IMG/VR virus record: IMGVR_UViG_3300037237_000386
Coordinates: 1-64,000 of that record
Length of the DNA: 64,000 bases
Strand: one strand, 5' to 3'
Source: a virus
Below the pieces are notes generated by a model. That model saw only the letters and a list, made by a program, of their open reading frames with translations, made no database searches and was not told the origin of the DNA. A program made the translations under genes and the position numbers. Shown here piece after piece: positions 16,064-25,385 of the stretch; the stretch's first letter is position 1; each line of letters starts with the position of its first letter.

Positions 16064-19000
16064 ATGGGAGACGTGTACGGCGCCGGGTACGTGAACGGGT
16101 ACGTGGATGGGAGCAGGGTGACCCTGCTCTCGCGCGGGGCAGGCGGCAGGCTGCAGCGCAGCCAGGTGCCCGCGGAGCACGTCGCCTACTTCCGCAAGGA
16201 CGAGCTGCCGCCGGAGCTGGAGAAGCTCCTCCTGCGGAACTGCGCCGGCGCGAAGCTCGAGGACGGCGGGTGGATGCGGTTCGCGCTGCCCGAGCACGTG
16301 CGCCGCAACGTGTGCATCGAGGACGTGTGGAAGAACGCCAGCGGCGAGAAGCGGGACAACCCGTTCGCGGCGGTGCCTAGCTACGAGGGAGACGTCGACC
16401 CGGTGCGGCGGTTCCTGACGGACAGCAAGGCGACCGTCGCTCGGCCGAGGCGCGCGTACACGGACATCGAGACCGACTCCAGGGTCCCCTTCAACCGGAA
16501 GCACGAGATGCGCGTGCTCAGTTGGGGGCTGCAGGCGCACGACACGGGCGAGATGCGCGTGGGCGTCCTCCAAGCCGACACGGACGGTGCGGAGGCGGAG
16601 CTGCTCGGGCAGTGGTGGGAGGCGATGGAGGAGTTCGACCAGGTGGCCGCCTGGAACGGGGGCGAGGCGGACCCCGACGGCGACGGGTTCGACTTCCCGG
16701 TCATCATGGCCCGCTCGGAGCACGTGAAGCTCCGTGGCGTGGACCCGAGGAGGTTCCTCTACGTCGACCAGCTGGAGGCGTTCCGGCGGATGAATCAGCA
16801 CGCGTCGGAGAGCGGCGAGGAGAAGCAGAGCATGAAGCTCGACTCCATCGCGCACATCCTCCTCGGCGCGGGCAAGGACGACTTCGACGCGAGCCACACG
16901 TGGGAGGCTTGGGCGGCGGGAGGACCCGAGCGCAGGCGCCTCGTGAAGTACATGATGCGGGACGTCGACTTGCTGCGGCAGATCGAGCTGAAGACGCAGT
17001 TCCTCGATCTCTTCTCGACGCTCTGCGGCGTCTTCCACATGTTCGCGGACACGCGAGGGCTGAACCCGACGCAGCAGGTGGACGCGTACATGCTCGGGTT
17101 CCTCCGCGAGCGCGGACTGCACCGCCCGACGAAGAAGCGCATCGAGAAGGGCGAGAAGTTCAAGGGCGGGTACGTGATGAACCCGCCGCGCTTCGTCGGC
17201 GTGGAGAAGGACATTCACGTGGCGGACTTCGCGGGGATGTACCCGAGCATCATCCGCTCGTGGAACATGAGCCACGAGACGAAGGCGGCGAACGCACCGG
17301 TGAACGGGCCCGTGCCTGAGGGGTTCTGCCGGTGCCCCAAGACGGGCACGAGCTTCACGACGGCGGAGGAGGGGCTGCTCAGCATCGCGGTCGGCAACCT
17401 CATCGAGAACCGGAAGAAGTACCGGAAGCTGAAGGCGAGCCTGGCGCCGGGGTCGCCGGAGTTCGCGGACGCGGACCGCCTGAGCGACTCGTACAAGGTG
17501 GCCACGAACATCTTCTTCGGGGTCGTGGGCAGCCCGTTCAGTCCCTACTTCGACAAGCAGATTGCGGAAGGCATCACGCAGAACGGCGTGTGGCTCATCG
17601 AGCACACCATCGCCGCGGCGGAGAAGCGCGGGTGGTTCGTCGGCTACGGCGACAGCGTCACGGGGGATCGAACTGTCGTCTTACGCTCGCCTGCAGGAAG
17701 GACCGTCATCAAGCCGGTGGAGGAGGTGTTCGAGGACGGGTGTGACGTGGTGCGCGCACGCGACAAGGAGTTCGTCTTCATGCAGGGGTGGGAGGCACTC
17801 GCCCGAGACGCGAAGGGTCGCGAGGGCTGGTATCCGCTGACGCAGGTTGTCCGTCATCGCACGTGCAAGGAGCTCGTGCGCATCTCGACGAAGCGCGGCG
17901 AAACGGAGGTGACGAGTGACCATTCGATCATGTCCGGCGGACGCGAGGTGAAGCCCGACGAGTTCCTGGCGGCAGGAGCGCGGTTCGAGAAGGTCGACGC
18001 CCAGGAAGGCAGGAAGCTAGAGCGTGTTGACCTGTTCGAGTACCTGACTGACTTCAAGGTTTCGTACGCGTCCCGAGGACGTGTGAGGGTGAAGGAGTTC
18101 TTCGTTACGGCGGACGGCGAGTGGGTCGGGTTGAGAATGCGAGGTTCGACGAAGCAGTACATCCGGCGGTTTTATGACGCGGGATCGGAGCGGTTCAGGG
18201 CGCTGCTGCGCGTGATGGGGGCGTATCTGGCCGAGGGGAGCGCGAGTATCCGCAAGCTGACGGCGACTCGTGACATGTTCTCTATCGGGCAGTCCGACCC
18301 GGACTGGCTCGCCCCGTTGCAGAAGGACTTGGCTTCGTTCACGCAGGGGGTTGAGACGGACCTGATGCCGACTGGGGGAGGGATGTGGGCAATTCGTTCG
18401 GGAGCCGCGCTGCTGCCGTACGCGTTCGCTGCACTCTGCGGATTCAGGTCGAGTGGCAAGCGGTTTCCGGACTTCGTGTACGACCTGGCGGATGACGACT
18501 TTGCGGAGATGAAACGTCCCATGGTGGAGGGGGATGGACACGTCGTGGAGCCGGACGTGTGGAGGAGCAGGGCGCTGCGGCGAAGCCCCGGGCACGAGTT
18601 CTCGTACACAACGAAGTCGCAGGTGCTGATGGCGGGGTTCTCGTATGCGCTGGACCAGCGTGGGTTCGAGCACGCGATCCACTACAGACCGGAGAAGCGG
18701 TGTTGGACGTTGAGGACAAGGCCGACGGGGACAGAGCGACCGAACAGGCAGCGGGTGCTCGTCTCGCGGCGGAAGGCTGAGGACGAGTGGGTGTACGACT
18801 TGACGGTGGAGGGGGCACACACGTTTGTCGATGGCATCGGTAGGGTGCTTCTGCACAACACCGACAGCATCTACGTGAAGGGACCGACGAAGGCGGAGTT
18901 CGAGGCGTTCACGAAGTGGTGCAACGAGGAGCTCTACCCGCCGCTGATGAAGCAGGTGGGGTGTCCGCGCAACGTCGTGAACTTGGAGTACGAGAAGGAG

Positions 19001-19945
19001 TTCGAGCGCATCGTCTTCGTCACGGCGAAGCGCTATGCCGGCTGGTACAAGCACTTCAAGGGCAACGCGCCGAAGGCGGACGCGAAGCCCGAGGTGAAGG
19101 GCCTGGAGTACAAGCGGGGCGACAGCACGAAGCTCGCGCGCGACCTGCAGGTGCGCGTCGTGGAGATGCTGATGAAGGGCGAGGAGGGGATGGAGGCGTT
19201 CCATGAGCTGCTCTCGCACGCGCGACAGCACGTGCTCGAGGACGCGCTGCCCCTGGCCGAGGTGGTGATGCGCAAGGAGCTCAGCAAGGCGCTGCGCGAG
19301 TACGCGGTGAAGAAGAAGAAGGACGGCGAGGACGCGGCGCAGTCGCCGCACGTGGTCGTGGCCAAGATGCTGAAGGCCCGCGGCCAGGACGTCAGTGCCG
19401 GCACACGCGTCGGCTACGTGGTGCTCGACGACGAGGCGGAGGACCCGGCGAAGCGGTTCATGCCGGAGGAGGACTACAAGGGCGAGTGCGACCGGCACTA
19501 CGTGTGGCAGTCGCTCGTCTACCCGCCGACGATGCGCCTCCTCGAAGCAGCGTTCCCCGATGCGGACGCGGTGAAGCATTGGGAGGCTTGGGCCAAGAGC
19601 CGCCCGAGCAAGAAGGCCCTGAAGGCGCTGGAGCAGGGGCAGGGAGCTCTCTTCAAGTCGGAGGAAACCCGGGTTTCCCCCACGGGTCTGCGGACGACAG
19701 CGCCTCCCACGCTGGCGAGCACTCAGCCTTACGAGGCGGTCGTCGACCAGGACAAGTTGGAGGCGGCCGGGGGCCTGGAGGTGCTGCTCGCGGTCGCGCA
19801 GCGGCATCCGGGCAAGCGGATGCTCAAGCTGCGGCTGCGTCTCGACACGGGGGCGGAGGCGGCGATGGACACGGCGGTGCGCGTGGATGGTGGCGGGGCG
19901 CTGGCGCGGAAGCTCGCCCTCTTCCGGCACGTTGCTGCGTCGTGA
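16064..19945 (+). CDS. polB: Family B DNA polymerase interrupted by an intein
   Basis: 1293 residues as translated, about 891 without the intein. The 3'-5' exonuclease domain shows DIE (Asp134, Glu136) in Exo I, an N-x-x...FDFP Exo II region and YMMRDVD (Exo III). Polymerase motif A is DFAGMYPSI, motif B is KVATNIFFGVVG, and motif C is YGD/TDS, split by the intein between Asp and Thr. The two catalytic aspartates therefore come together only after splicing. Motif A has FAGMYPS instead of the usual SLYPS. It would be the replicative polymerase of the phage. The palindrome copy 4 lies inside the 3' linker region of the gene. Confidence 0.95.
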   Translation: MGDVYGAGYVNGYVDGSRVTLLSRGAGGRLQRSQVPAEHVAYFRKDELPPELEKLLLRNCAGAKLEDGGWMRFALPEHVRRNVCIEDVWKNASGEKRDNPFAAVPSYEGDVDPVRRFLTDSKATVARPRRAYTDIETDSRVPFNRKHEMRVLSWGLQAHDTGEMRVGVLQADTDGAEAELLGQWWEAMEEFDQVAAWNGGEADPDGDGFDFPVIMARSEHVKLRGVDPRRFLYVDQLEAFRRMNQHASESGEEKQSMKLDSIAHILLGAGKDDFDASHTWEAWAAGGPERRRLVKYMMRDVDLLRQIELKTQFLDLFSTLCGVFHMFADTRGLNPTQQVDAYMLGFLRERGLHRPTKKRIEKGEKFKGGYVMNPPRFVGVEKDIHVADFAGMYPSIIRSWNMSHETKAANAPVNGPVPEGFCRCPKTGTSFTTAEEGLLSIAVGNLIENRKKYRKLKASLAPGSPEFADADRLSDSYKVATNIFFGVVGSPFSPYFDKQIAEGITQNGVWLIEHTIAAAEKRGWFVGYGDSVTGDRTVVLRSPAGRTVIKPVEEVFEDGCDVVRARDKEFVFMQGWEALARDAKGREGWYPLTQVVRHRTCKELVRISTKRGETEVTSDHSIMSGGREVKPDEFLAAGARFEKVDAQEGRKLERVDLFEYLTDFKVSYASRGRVRVKEFFVTADGEWVGLRMRGSTKQYIRRFYDAGSERFRALLRVMGAYLAEGSASIRKLTATRDMFSIGQSDPDWLAPLQKDLASFTQGVETDLMPTGGGMWAIRSGAALLPYAFAALCGFRSSGKRFPDFVYDLADDDFAEMKRPMVEGDGHVVEPDVWRSRALRRSPGHEFSYTTKSQVLMAGFSYALDQRGFEHAIHYRPEKRCWTLRTRPTGTERPNRQRVLVSRRKAEDEWVYDLTVEGAHTFVDGIGRVLLHNTDSIYVKGPTKAEFEAFTKWCNEELYPPLMKQVGCPRNVVNLEYEKEFERIVFVTAKRYAGWYKHFKGNAPKADAKPEVKGLEYKRGDSTKLARDLQVRVVEMLMKGEEGMEAFHELLSHARQHVLEDALPLAEVVMRKELSKALREYAVKKKKDGEDAAQSPHVVVAKMLKARGQDVSAGTRVGYVVLDDEAEDPAKRFMPEEDYKGECDRHYVWQSLVYPPTMRLLEAAFPDADAVKHWEAWAKSRPSKKALKALEQGQGALFKSEETRVSPTGLRTTAPPTLASTQPYEAVVDQDKLEAAGGLEVLLAVAQRHPGKRMLKLRLRLDTGAEAAMDTAVRVDGGGALARKLALFRHVAAS
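17654..18859 (+). other. Intein in polymerase motif C, with LAGLIDADG-type endonuclease
   Basis: 402 residues, from Ser1 (SVTGDRTVVL) to a terminal HN, with Thr as the first downstream extein residue. This is the classical polymerase insertion point YGD/TDS used by archaeal and phage inteins. The splicing blocks are visible (SVTGDRT; VYDLTVEGAHTFV...VLLHN). The centre holds a LAGLIDADG-like helix (VMGAYLAEGSAS) and a second VEGDGHV, consistent with a DOD endonuclease that may still work. Confidence 0.93.
19663..19678 (+). repeat. Dispersed palindrome copy 4, inside polB
   Basis: Perfect 16-bp copy inside the coding sequence, encoding EETRVSP in the linker before the last domain of the polymerase. 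It is the only copy well inside a long gene. Confidence 0.9.
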
Positions 19946-20916
19946 AGGGACCGGCGTGCCTGCGGTGTGGCAGGGGCCTCGACAAGGGCTACTGCTACCC
20001 GAGCGCCGCGTGGCTCGCGCGGAACCCGGCGGATCTCGGGGTGGGAGGGCACACGACGGACCCGGAGCTCACGAGCCACACGGCGCGGCATGACGCTTCG
20101 ACGATGAAGAAGCGAAGCGAAGTGAAGAAGCCGAAGATGGTCCTGCACTGCGCCGACTGCGGAGCCGAGCAGTTCGACACCCCCTCGGGGATGGTGTGCA
20201 AGAACGAACACGGGGGAGCCGCGAGCATCAGCGCGGCGGAGGCGTTCGCCATCTTCCCGTCGAGGGAGACGGTCGTACCGGAGAACGCGCAGCCCCCGGC
20301 GAAGAAGCGCAGGACGGCGCGCGACGTCGTCGACAACGCGACGCGCGAGCTCGCCCAGGCCATCGACGAGGAGGGCGCGAAGGCGGCGGGCACCGTCCCC
20401 GATCCGCTGAAGTGGAGCAGCGCGAACGAAGCCAAGGAGGCGAACCTCGATCCGGCGTTCGTGAAGATCATGGAGACGCTGGTCGTGGACGATCCCGCGG
20501 GCTGCTACGAGCAGCTGGAGCGCATCCTCGTCATCGGCGACAAGCGGACCGACTACGGGACGGTGACCAAGCACCTCGACGAGGCGGAGCACAACGCGCG
20601 CCTGGCGCACCGGCTCTGGCAGGCGGCCATCATCGAGCGGAAGCGCTGGGAGCTGGAGAACGAGGTGGTGTTCGGCGCGATGCGGCGCGAGGCGACGCGC
20701 TCCTTGCAGCACGAGAAGGACAGCGGCAGCCGGAGCAAGCAGATCACGGACGCGGACGTGGAGAGCCGAGTCTCGACGATGTACCCGGACGAGTACTCCG
20801 CCCAGGAGCGCAAGCGGGTGCGGGTGAAGTCGATGGTCGACTCGATGCAGAACCTCTCGGATATGTGGGCGAGCCGGTGCAAGAGTCTGCAGACGATCCT
20901 GAGCAAGCAGCGGTAG
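19942..20916 (+). CDS. Protein with two zinc-ribbon motifs
   Basis: 324 residues from GTG 19942, overlapping the polymerase stop. An N-terminal zinc ribbon (CLRCGRGLDKGYC) is followed at residue 55 by MKKRSEVKKPK and a second ribbon (CADCG...CKNEHG), then a long helical, charged domain with coiled-coil character. ATG 20104 is an alternative start that would leave out the first ribbon, but it has no ribosome site. The MKKRSEV block is shared with the SF2 helicase gene, hinting at a common binding partner or ancestry. Likely a polymerase or replisome accessory by position. Confidence 0.7.
   Translation: MKGPACLRCGRGLDKGYCYPSAAWLARNPADLGVGGHTTDPELTSHTARHDASTMKKRSEVKKPKMVLHCADCGAEQFDTPSGMVCKNEHGGAASISAAEAFAIFPSRETVVPENAQPPAKKRRTARDVVDNATRELAQAIDEEGAKAAGTVPDPLKWSSANEAKEANLDPAFVKIMETLVVDDPAGCYEQLERILVIGDKRTDYGTVTKHLDEAEHNARLAHRLWQAAIIERKRWELENEVVFGAMRREATRSLQHEKDSGSRSKQITDADVESRVSTMYPDEYSAQERKRVRVKSMVDSMQNLSDMWASRCKSLQTILSKQR
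20103..20132 (+). repeat. 30-base duplicated segment, copy B (MKKRSEV)
   Basis: One mismatch relative to 3618-3647; encodes MKKRSEVKKP. Confidence 0.85.
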
Positions 20917-20950
20917 GGACGCGGCATCACCAAGGGAACCCACAACCCAT

Positions 20951-20966
20951 CCGGGTAAAGGCCCGG
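20951..20966 (+). promoter_or_regulatory. Small hairpin in leader of ssDNA-binding protein gene
   Basis: CCGGG and CCCGG pair around a 6-base loop, 7 bases before the ribosome site region of the gene at 20984. It may be a translational operator or a weak terminator. Confidence 0.3.
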
Positions 20967-20983
20967 ACCCACGGAGAAGACAC

Positions 20984-22225
20984 ATGGCAGGCGCGCACGA
21001 GATGGACTCGATGGACGAGTTCCTGAATCACAAGAGCACGGACCGGGGCGGGAGCTTCCTCGGCAACTGGAAGAAGGACGGCAAGATCGTCGTCTGGATG
21101 CACCGCAAGCAGATGCCCGTGGCGGTGTGGCAGCACAAGCTGCCGAAGATCGTCGTGCGCGAAGAGGGCGACGACGACGAGAGCGTGACGCACGTGTGGA
21201 CGGGCGAGTACGTCTGCCACGAGGACGAGGCTGTCCTGAAGAAGCAGTACAAGCGCGACCGGGAGAGCGGCGAGCGCGAGGTGCCCCCGCGGCGGTGCCC
21301 GGTGTGCAAGCTCGTCGAGCACGTGCGCGCGCTGGTCGACGAGGGGAAGATCGACGAGACGGCGGAGTTGTTCCGGTTCGAGGCGGACGACGACGACGAG
21401 ACGCGGGTCGTCCACGCGGCCGGCATGTACGGCGGGTTCCCCAAGAACCTGAAGGAGGCGACCGACGAGCAGAAGGAAGCGTTCAAGAAGGCGCACATTC
21501 GGCTCAGCGACGTGTGGGCGGAGAACGGGATGGCGAAGCTCTCCTACGTGTTCGCGGTCGTCAGCGACGAGGACGTGGGTGAGGGAGTGCAGATCGCCAA
21601 GGAGACGGGCCTGCTGGGCGACAAGGTCAAGGACGTCATCGCGGACGCGATGGAGAGCCTCGGGCGCGAGGCGGGCAACCCGCAGCTCAACCCCTTCGCC
21701 ATCCAGTGGGTGTACCTGGAGAACGAGAAGGAGTTCGGCAAGAAGTACAAGGCGCGGCGCATGGAGAACATCAAGCTGACGCCCGAGATCGACAAGGCCA
21801 TCAGCGGGCCGAAGCCGGACCTCTCCGGGGTCACGGCAGCGTTCGAGATCGACACGCTGAAGGCGCTGCTGCAGCGGGCGTACGTCGGACCGAAGCAGGC
21901 CATCCCCTGGGACGAGCTGTTCGTGAAGCCGGTGAAGGGTGCGGCGGACGAGGAGCCCGACGAGGACGAGGTGAGCGACAAGGACGCGACGCCCGACGAC
22001 GACGAGGACGACGGGATGGTGAAGTGCGACGTCTGCGAGAAGCCGATGCCGGACGACGTCGAGGAGTGCCCGACGTGCCATTCGAGGTACGACCTCGACA
22101 CGGGCGCGCTCGTGAAGAAGGGTGCGGTGCCCCCGCCGGCACCGGCGCAGCAGCCGAAGAAGCGGGGAGCGCGGAAGAAGGCGAAGGACGGCGGCGGCGA
22201 AGGGGCGGACGAAGGACCCTTCTGA
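20984..22225 (+). CDS. Candidate single-stranded DNA-binding protein (gp32-like)
   Basis: 413 residues, CGGAG 7 bases upstream. The order resembles T4 gp32-type proteins: an N-terminal region, a core with CPVCK and an LE..K..FGKKYKARR segment, then an acidic linker and a short C-terminal tip (ADEGPF) like the partner-binding tip of SSB proteins. A second zinc ribbon (CDVC...CPTC) lies near residue 345-365. It would coat ssDNA and recruit replication and recombination proteins. The assignment rests on layout and neighbours (polymerase upstream, RecA downstream), not on a decisive motif. Confidence 0.6.
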   Translation: MAGAHEMDSMDEFLNHKSTDRGGSFLGNWKKDGKIVVWMHRKQMPVAVWQHKLPKIVVREEGDDDESVTHVWTGEYVCHEDEAVLKKQYKRDRESGEREVPPRRCPVCKLVEHVRALVDEGKIDETAELFRFEADDDDETRVVHAAGMYGGFPKNLKEATDEQKEAFKKAHIRLSDVWAENGMAKLSYVFAVVSDEDVGEGVQIAKETGLLGDKVKDVIADAMESLGREAGNPQLNPFAIQWVYLENEKEFGKKYKARRMENIKLTPEIDKAISGPKPDLSGVTAAFEIDTLKALLQRAYVGPKQAIPWDELFVKPVKGAADEEPDEDEVSDKDATPDDDEDDGMVKCDVCEKPMPDDVEECPTCHSRYDLDTGALVKKGAVPPPAPAQQPKKRGARKKAKDGGGEGADEGPF

Positions 22226-22232
22226 GGACCAC

Positions 22233-22260
22233 GCTCGCGTTCCCTTTGGACCGCGCGAGC
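22233..22260 (+). terminator. Hairpin after ssDNA-binding protein gene
   Basis: GCTCGCG and CGCGAGC pair perfectly (7 bp) around a 14-base loop, 8 bases after the stop codon. No U-tract, so termination is uncertain. The rest of the 150-base gap to 22377 shows a CCCC-AAA-GGGG hairpin and no gene. Confidence 0.4.
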
Positions 22261-22376
22261 AGGCGGCGGTGCCGGTCACGCCTGGCTTCACCTGAGTAGG
22301 GCAGGTTGAGGCGAAGGGGCATCCCCCAAAGGGGTCCCGACCGGCTGCATCTTCCACGACACGAGCAGAGGCGCGC

Positions 22377-23591
22377 ATGGCCAGGCACAAGATGAGGACG
22401 GCGGACGCGAGCTCACCCCTGAGGGAGAGCCCGCTCGCGGCGGTGGCGGCGCGCTTCAAGGACTTCCGTCCGGCGCGCGAGGTGATGAAGGTGGTGCGCG
22501 CGGTGCCGACGCGCTTCATCCAGTTCGACCACGCGACGCGGGTGGGTGGACTGCCCGTCGACCGCATCTCGGTCGCGCACGGTCCGAGCAACGAGGGCAA
22601 GACGCTGCTCGCGCTCGGGCTCATCGACAGCTTCCTCGCGCTCGACCACTTCGGGCTGTTCGTGGACGCGGAGCGGACGACGCCGATCACGTGGGCGCGG
22701 GAGCTGATGGGCGAGCGGGCGGACTACCCGGGGTTCTTCGCCACCCGCCCCGACACGTACGAGGAGACGATCAAGCAGGTGCGGGCGTTCCTGAACCTGC
22801 TCATCGACATGAAGGCGAAGGGCAAGGTGCCCAAGGAGACGAGCGCGGTCGTCGTCGTGGACAGCCTGCGTAAGCTCGTGCCGGCGGACCTGATGGCGGA
22901 GATCCTGAAGGCGGCGAAGGAGGAGGCCGAGGAGCGGAAGAAGGGCAAGAAGGGCAAAGGCATCACGACGGGCCGGGACCGGCGCGCGCAGCTGCAGGCG
23001 AAGATGAACGCGGGGTGGATGGACGAGCTCGTGCCGCACCTGGAGCACGCGGGAGCGGCGATGCTGCTCATCGCGCGCGAGATGCAGGACCCGGACGCGG
23101 ACCCGATGGCTCGGAAGTTCGGCACGGACTACAAGGTCGGCGGCGGCGGAGCCATCATCTACGACAGCAGCCTGCGCCTGCGTGTTGAGCGCGCCGCGTG
23201 GGTCGTCGACAAGAAGGAAGAGGGCCGCAAGCCGGTCATCTTCGGGGAGCGGCACCGCGTCACCATCAAGAAGACGAAAGTGGGCGGAAAGGACGACAAG
23301 GCGAGCGTGGCCTACTTCCACTCGAGCAACGGCGTGCTGGTGCCGGCGGGGTTCGACCGCGCCAGGGACGTGCTGGAGCTCGCGGTGCGCTTCGGCGTGG
23401 TGCAGGCGGGCGGGGGGAGCTACCGCGTGGGGAGCACGCGCAGCGGCGTCCTCGGGCGCGGGGAGCACAACGTCGTGAAGCGGCTGACGGCGGAGCCGGC
23501 GACGCTGGCGAAGTTGGAGGCGGAGGTGCGCGAGCGGTTCAAGGACCAGACGCCGACGGAGTTCGACGAGATCACCGGAGAAGTCGAATGA
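22377..23591 (+). CDS. recA-like: RecA/UvsX-like recombinase
   Basis: 404 residues. Walker A is GPSNEGKT (69-76, Lys75). VVVDSLRKL is the Walker B strand, and GGGAIIYDSSLRLRVER resembles the L2 and following strand of RecA. A Lys/Gly-rich insert lies near residues 180-205 and a winged-helix-like extension (FGVVQAGGGSYRVG) is at the C-terminus, as in UvsX-type recombinases. It should catalyse strand exchange with the ssDNA-binding protein encoded upstream and the Mre11/Rad50 pair downstream. No strong ribosome site is visible; ATG 22392 is an alternative start. Confidence 0.88.
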   Translation: MARHKMRTADASSPLRESPLAAVAARFKDFRPAREVMKVVRAVPTRFIQFDHATRVGGLPVDRISVAHGPSNEGKTLLALGLIDSFLALDHFGLFVDAERTTPITWARELMGERADYPGFFATRPDTYEETIKQVRAFLNLLIDMKAKGKVPKETSAVVVVDSLRKLVPADLMAEILKAAKEEAEERKKGKKGKGITTGRDRRAQLQAKMNAGWMDELVPHLEHAGAAMLLIAREMQDPDADPMARKFGTDYKVGGGGAIIYDSSLRLRVERAAWVVDKKEEGRKPVIFGERHRVTIKKTKVGGKDDKASVAYFHSSNGVLVPAGFDRARDVLELAVRFGVVQAGGGSYRVGSTRSGVLGRGEHNVVKRLTAEPATLAKLEAEVRERFKDQTPTEFDEITGEVE

Positions 23592-24151
23592 GCGGGAGCA
23601 TCCTCACGGACGTGGCAATCAGCAGAGCGGTGGCGAATCAGGACATTGTCATCGACCCGTACAGAGCGTCGCATGTGAACCCGGCGAGCTACGATCTGAC
23701 GTTGGGCGACCAGGTGCTCGTGTACGCGGCCGACTCATTGTCGGTGTACGACGTGAAGCAGGAGCCGACGAAGTTTCGGCACGCACTCATCGGCGATGAG
23801 GGGTTCGTCATCCACCCGGGCGTCGGCTACCTGATGCACACACATGAGAGGGTGCTCACGGAGTCGTACGTGCCGGTGCTCGACGGCAAGAGCAGCATCG
23901 GACGGCTGTTCATCAGCGTGCATTCGACGGCTGGTTATGGCGATCCGGGGTTCGATGGACAGTACACGCTGGAGGTGACGGCTCACCACTTCAGCGTGCG
24001 GCTCTACGCGGGCATGCGCATCGCGCAGATGCGGTTCCACACGATGGAGGGCAAGCTGGCCAAGACATACGAAGGGAACTACCGAGGAGCGACGGCGAAG
24101 GGTCCGGTGCCGAGCGCTGCGTGGCGACAGTTCGCGGAGAAGAAGCCGTGA
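23588..24151 (+). CDS. dcd-like: dCTP deaminase / dUTPase family protein
   Basis: 187 residues, ATGA overlap. The family signature is clear: NPASYDLTLG near the N-terminus, GKSSIGRLF, then STAGYGDPGFDGQYTLE. Members convert dCTP to dUTP or hydrolyse dUTP, feeding thymidylate synthesis; with ThyX at 32580 this gives the phage its own supply of dTMP precursors. Which reaction it carries out cannot be decided by eye. Confidence 0.9.
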   Translation: MSGSILTDVAISRAVANQDIVIDPYRASHVNPASYDLTLGDQVLVYAADSLSVYDVKQEPTKFRHALIGDEGFVIHPGVGYLMHTHERVLTESYVPVLDGKSSIGRLFISVHSTAGYGDPGFDGQYTLEVTAHHFSVRLYAGMRIAQMRFHTMEGKLAKTYEGNYRGATAKGPVPSAAWRQFAEKKP

Positions 24152-24909
24152 GAGCCCTGTTCACGGGGGACTGGCATAGCGACGCTTCCACCTACGGCGT
24201 GAGCCGGCACGACGACGTGGTGAAGGCGGTGAAGCAGACCGTCGAGGCGGCTGTCAGCCAGAAGGTGGATCTCTACTGTTTCGGGGGCGACCTCTGCGAC
24301 CCGGACGATGCCATCGCGTGCCTGAGGGCGTTGAAGCTCGCGATGTGGGCGGCAGGAACGCTCGCGCGGGCGGGCATCCCACAGGTGTGGCAGGCGGGCA
24401 ATCACGACGTCTTCGAGGACGGGAGCGGAGACACGACGTTGACGCCGCTCTACTCGATGGCGAGCACGCTCGCGCAATGGATGTGGGTTGTGGAGATCCC
24501 GACGACGGTGCGCGTGAGGAACTGCTCGCCCGTCTACACACTTCCCTTCACGGCGAGCAGTCATCCCTACGATCCGGCGAAGGAGCTGCGGACGATGTGC
24601 ACGGAGCAGGAGACGAACAACGGTGCGCACGGCGAGGGCTTCGTCATGAGTCACCTGGCGTTCCCGGGCATCCAGCCGGGCGAGGAGACGACGGAGATGC
24701 CGAGGGGGCGGGAGGTGGTGTTCCCGGTCGACGAGCTCGCACGCCTCCGCCCGGACAGGCGGGACGACTGGCTCGTGGCGCAGTTCCACTACCATCGGCG
24801 GCAGACGCTCCGCCTCCCCTTCGCGACGGTGCTGGTGCCCGGGAGTGCGGCCCGGCTGGCGTTCGGGGAGGAAGACAACACGCCGGGCTTCCTGCTGGTG
24901 GACCTCTGA
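24148..24909 (+). CDS. sbcD-like: Mre11/SbcD-like nuclease subunit (gp47-like)
   Basis: 253 residues, GTG start overlapping the previous stop. Calcineurin-like phosphoesterase motifs appear in order: GDWHSD, GGDLCD, GNHD, then SHLAF and FHYH. This is the manganese-dependent nuclease half of the Mre11/Rad50 complex; the ATPase half is encoded at 25798. In T4 the pair supports recombination-dependent replication and host DNA breakdown. The C-terminal region is short compared with bacterial SbcD. Confidence 0.88.
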   Translation: MRALFTGDWHSDASTYGVSRHDDVVKAVKQTVEAAVSQKVDLYCFGGDLCDPDDAIACLRALKLAMWAAGTLARAGIPQVWQAGNHDVFEDGSGDTTLTPLYSMASTLAQWMWVVEIPTTVRVRNCSPVYTLPFTASSHPYDPAKELRTMCTEQETNNGAHGEGFVMSHLAFPGIQPGEETTEMPRGREVVFPVDELARLRPDRRDDWLVAQFHYHRRQTLRLPFATVLVPGSAARLAFGEEDNTPGFLLVDL

Positions 24910-25385
24910 TGGCCCGCCGCAAGCTCAGGAGCCCCGCCCAGGCGTCGCCCGGCGAGGGGGGCCCGGAGGTAGCCCCCCAGGGAAGCAACGCTCAGGAGGG
25001 GCGCGTATGCGTTTCCTTCGTGCCGTTCGAGGGGAGCCGGAAGCTCCGGACGGTGGACGAGACGGCGCTGGTCTGGGCGGAGGACCCGAAGTTTTGGCGA
25101 CCGGGTCACGTGCAGGACGAGATCCTGCGCCTGCAGCCGCCGGGGGACGTGGCGGAGGGGCGCGTGGAGCACGTGCGCCGGAAGATGGTGGAGATGGGAG
25201 CGGCGGCGGTGCGGGTGCAGCCCGGGCGCAAGGCGCAGGTGCTCCCGAGGGAGAAGACGCGGCACGTGGCCCCGAGGGCGAGGGCGCGCGAGGCGGCGAT
25301 GGGGCTCGTCGAGAAGGCGACGACGAAGGACCGGGCAGCGTTGAAGACAGCCGTCGAGCGGTCGCTGGCGGAGGCGGGGTTGTGA
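24909..25385 (+). CDS. Hypothetical basic protein between Mre11- and Rad50-like genes
   Basis: 158 residues, starts inside the previous stop. Basic and Pro/Arg-rich ends with a central WAEDPKFWRPGHVQDEILRL segment; no recognised fold. Its place inside the sbcD-sbcC operon suggests a partner of that complex or a separate recombination accessory. Confidence 0.65.
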   Translation: MARRKLRSPAQASPGEGGPEVAPQGSNAQEGRVCVSFVPFEGSRKLRTVDETALVWAEDPKFWRPGHVQDEILRLQPPGDVAEGRVEHVRRKMVEMGAAAVRVQPGRKAQVLPREKTRHVAPRARAREAAMGLVEKATTKDRAALKTAVERSLAEAGL

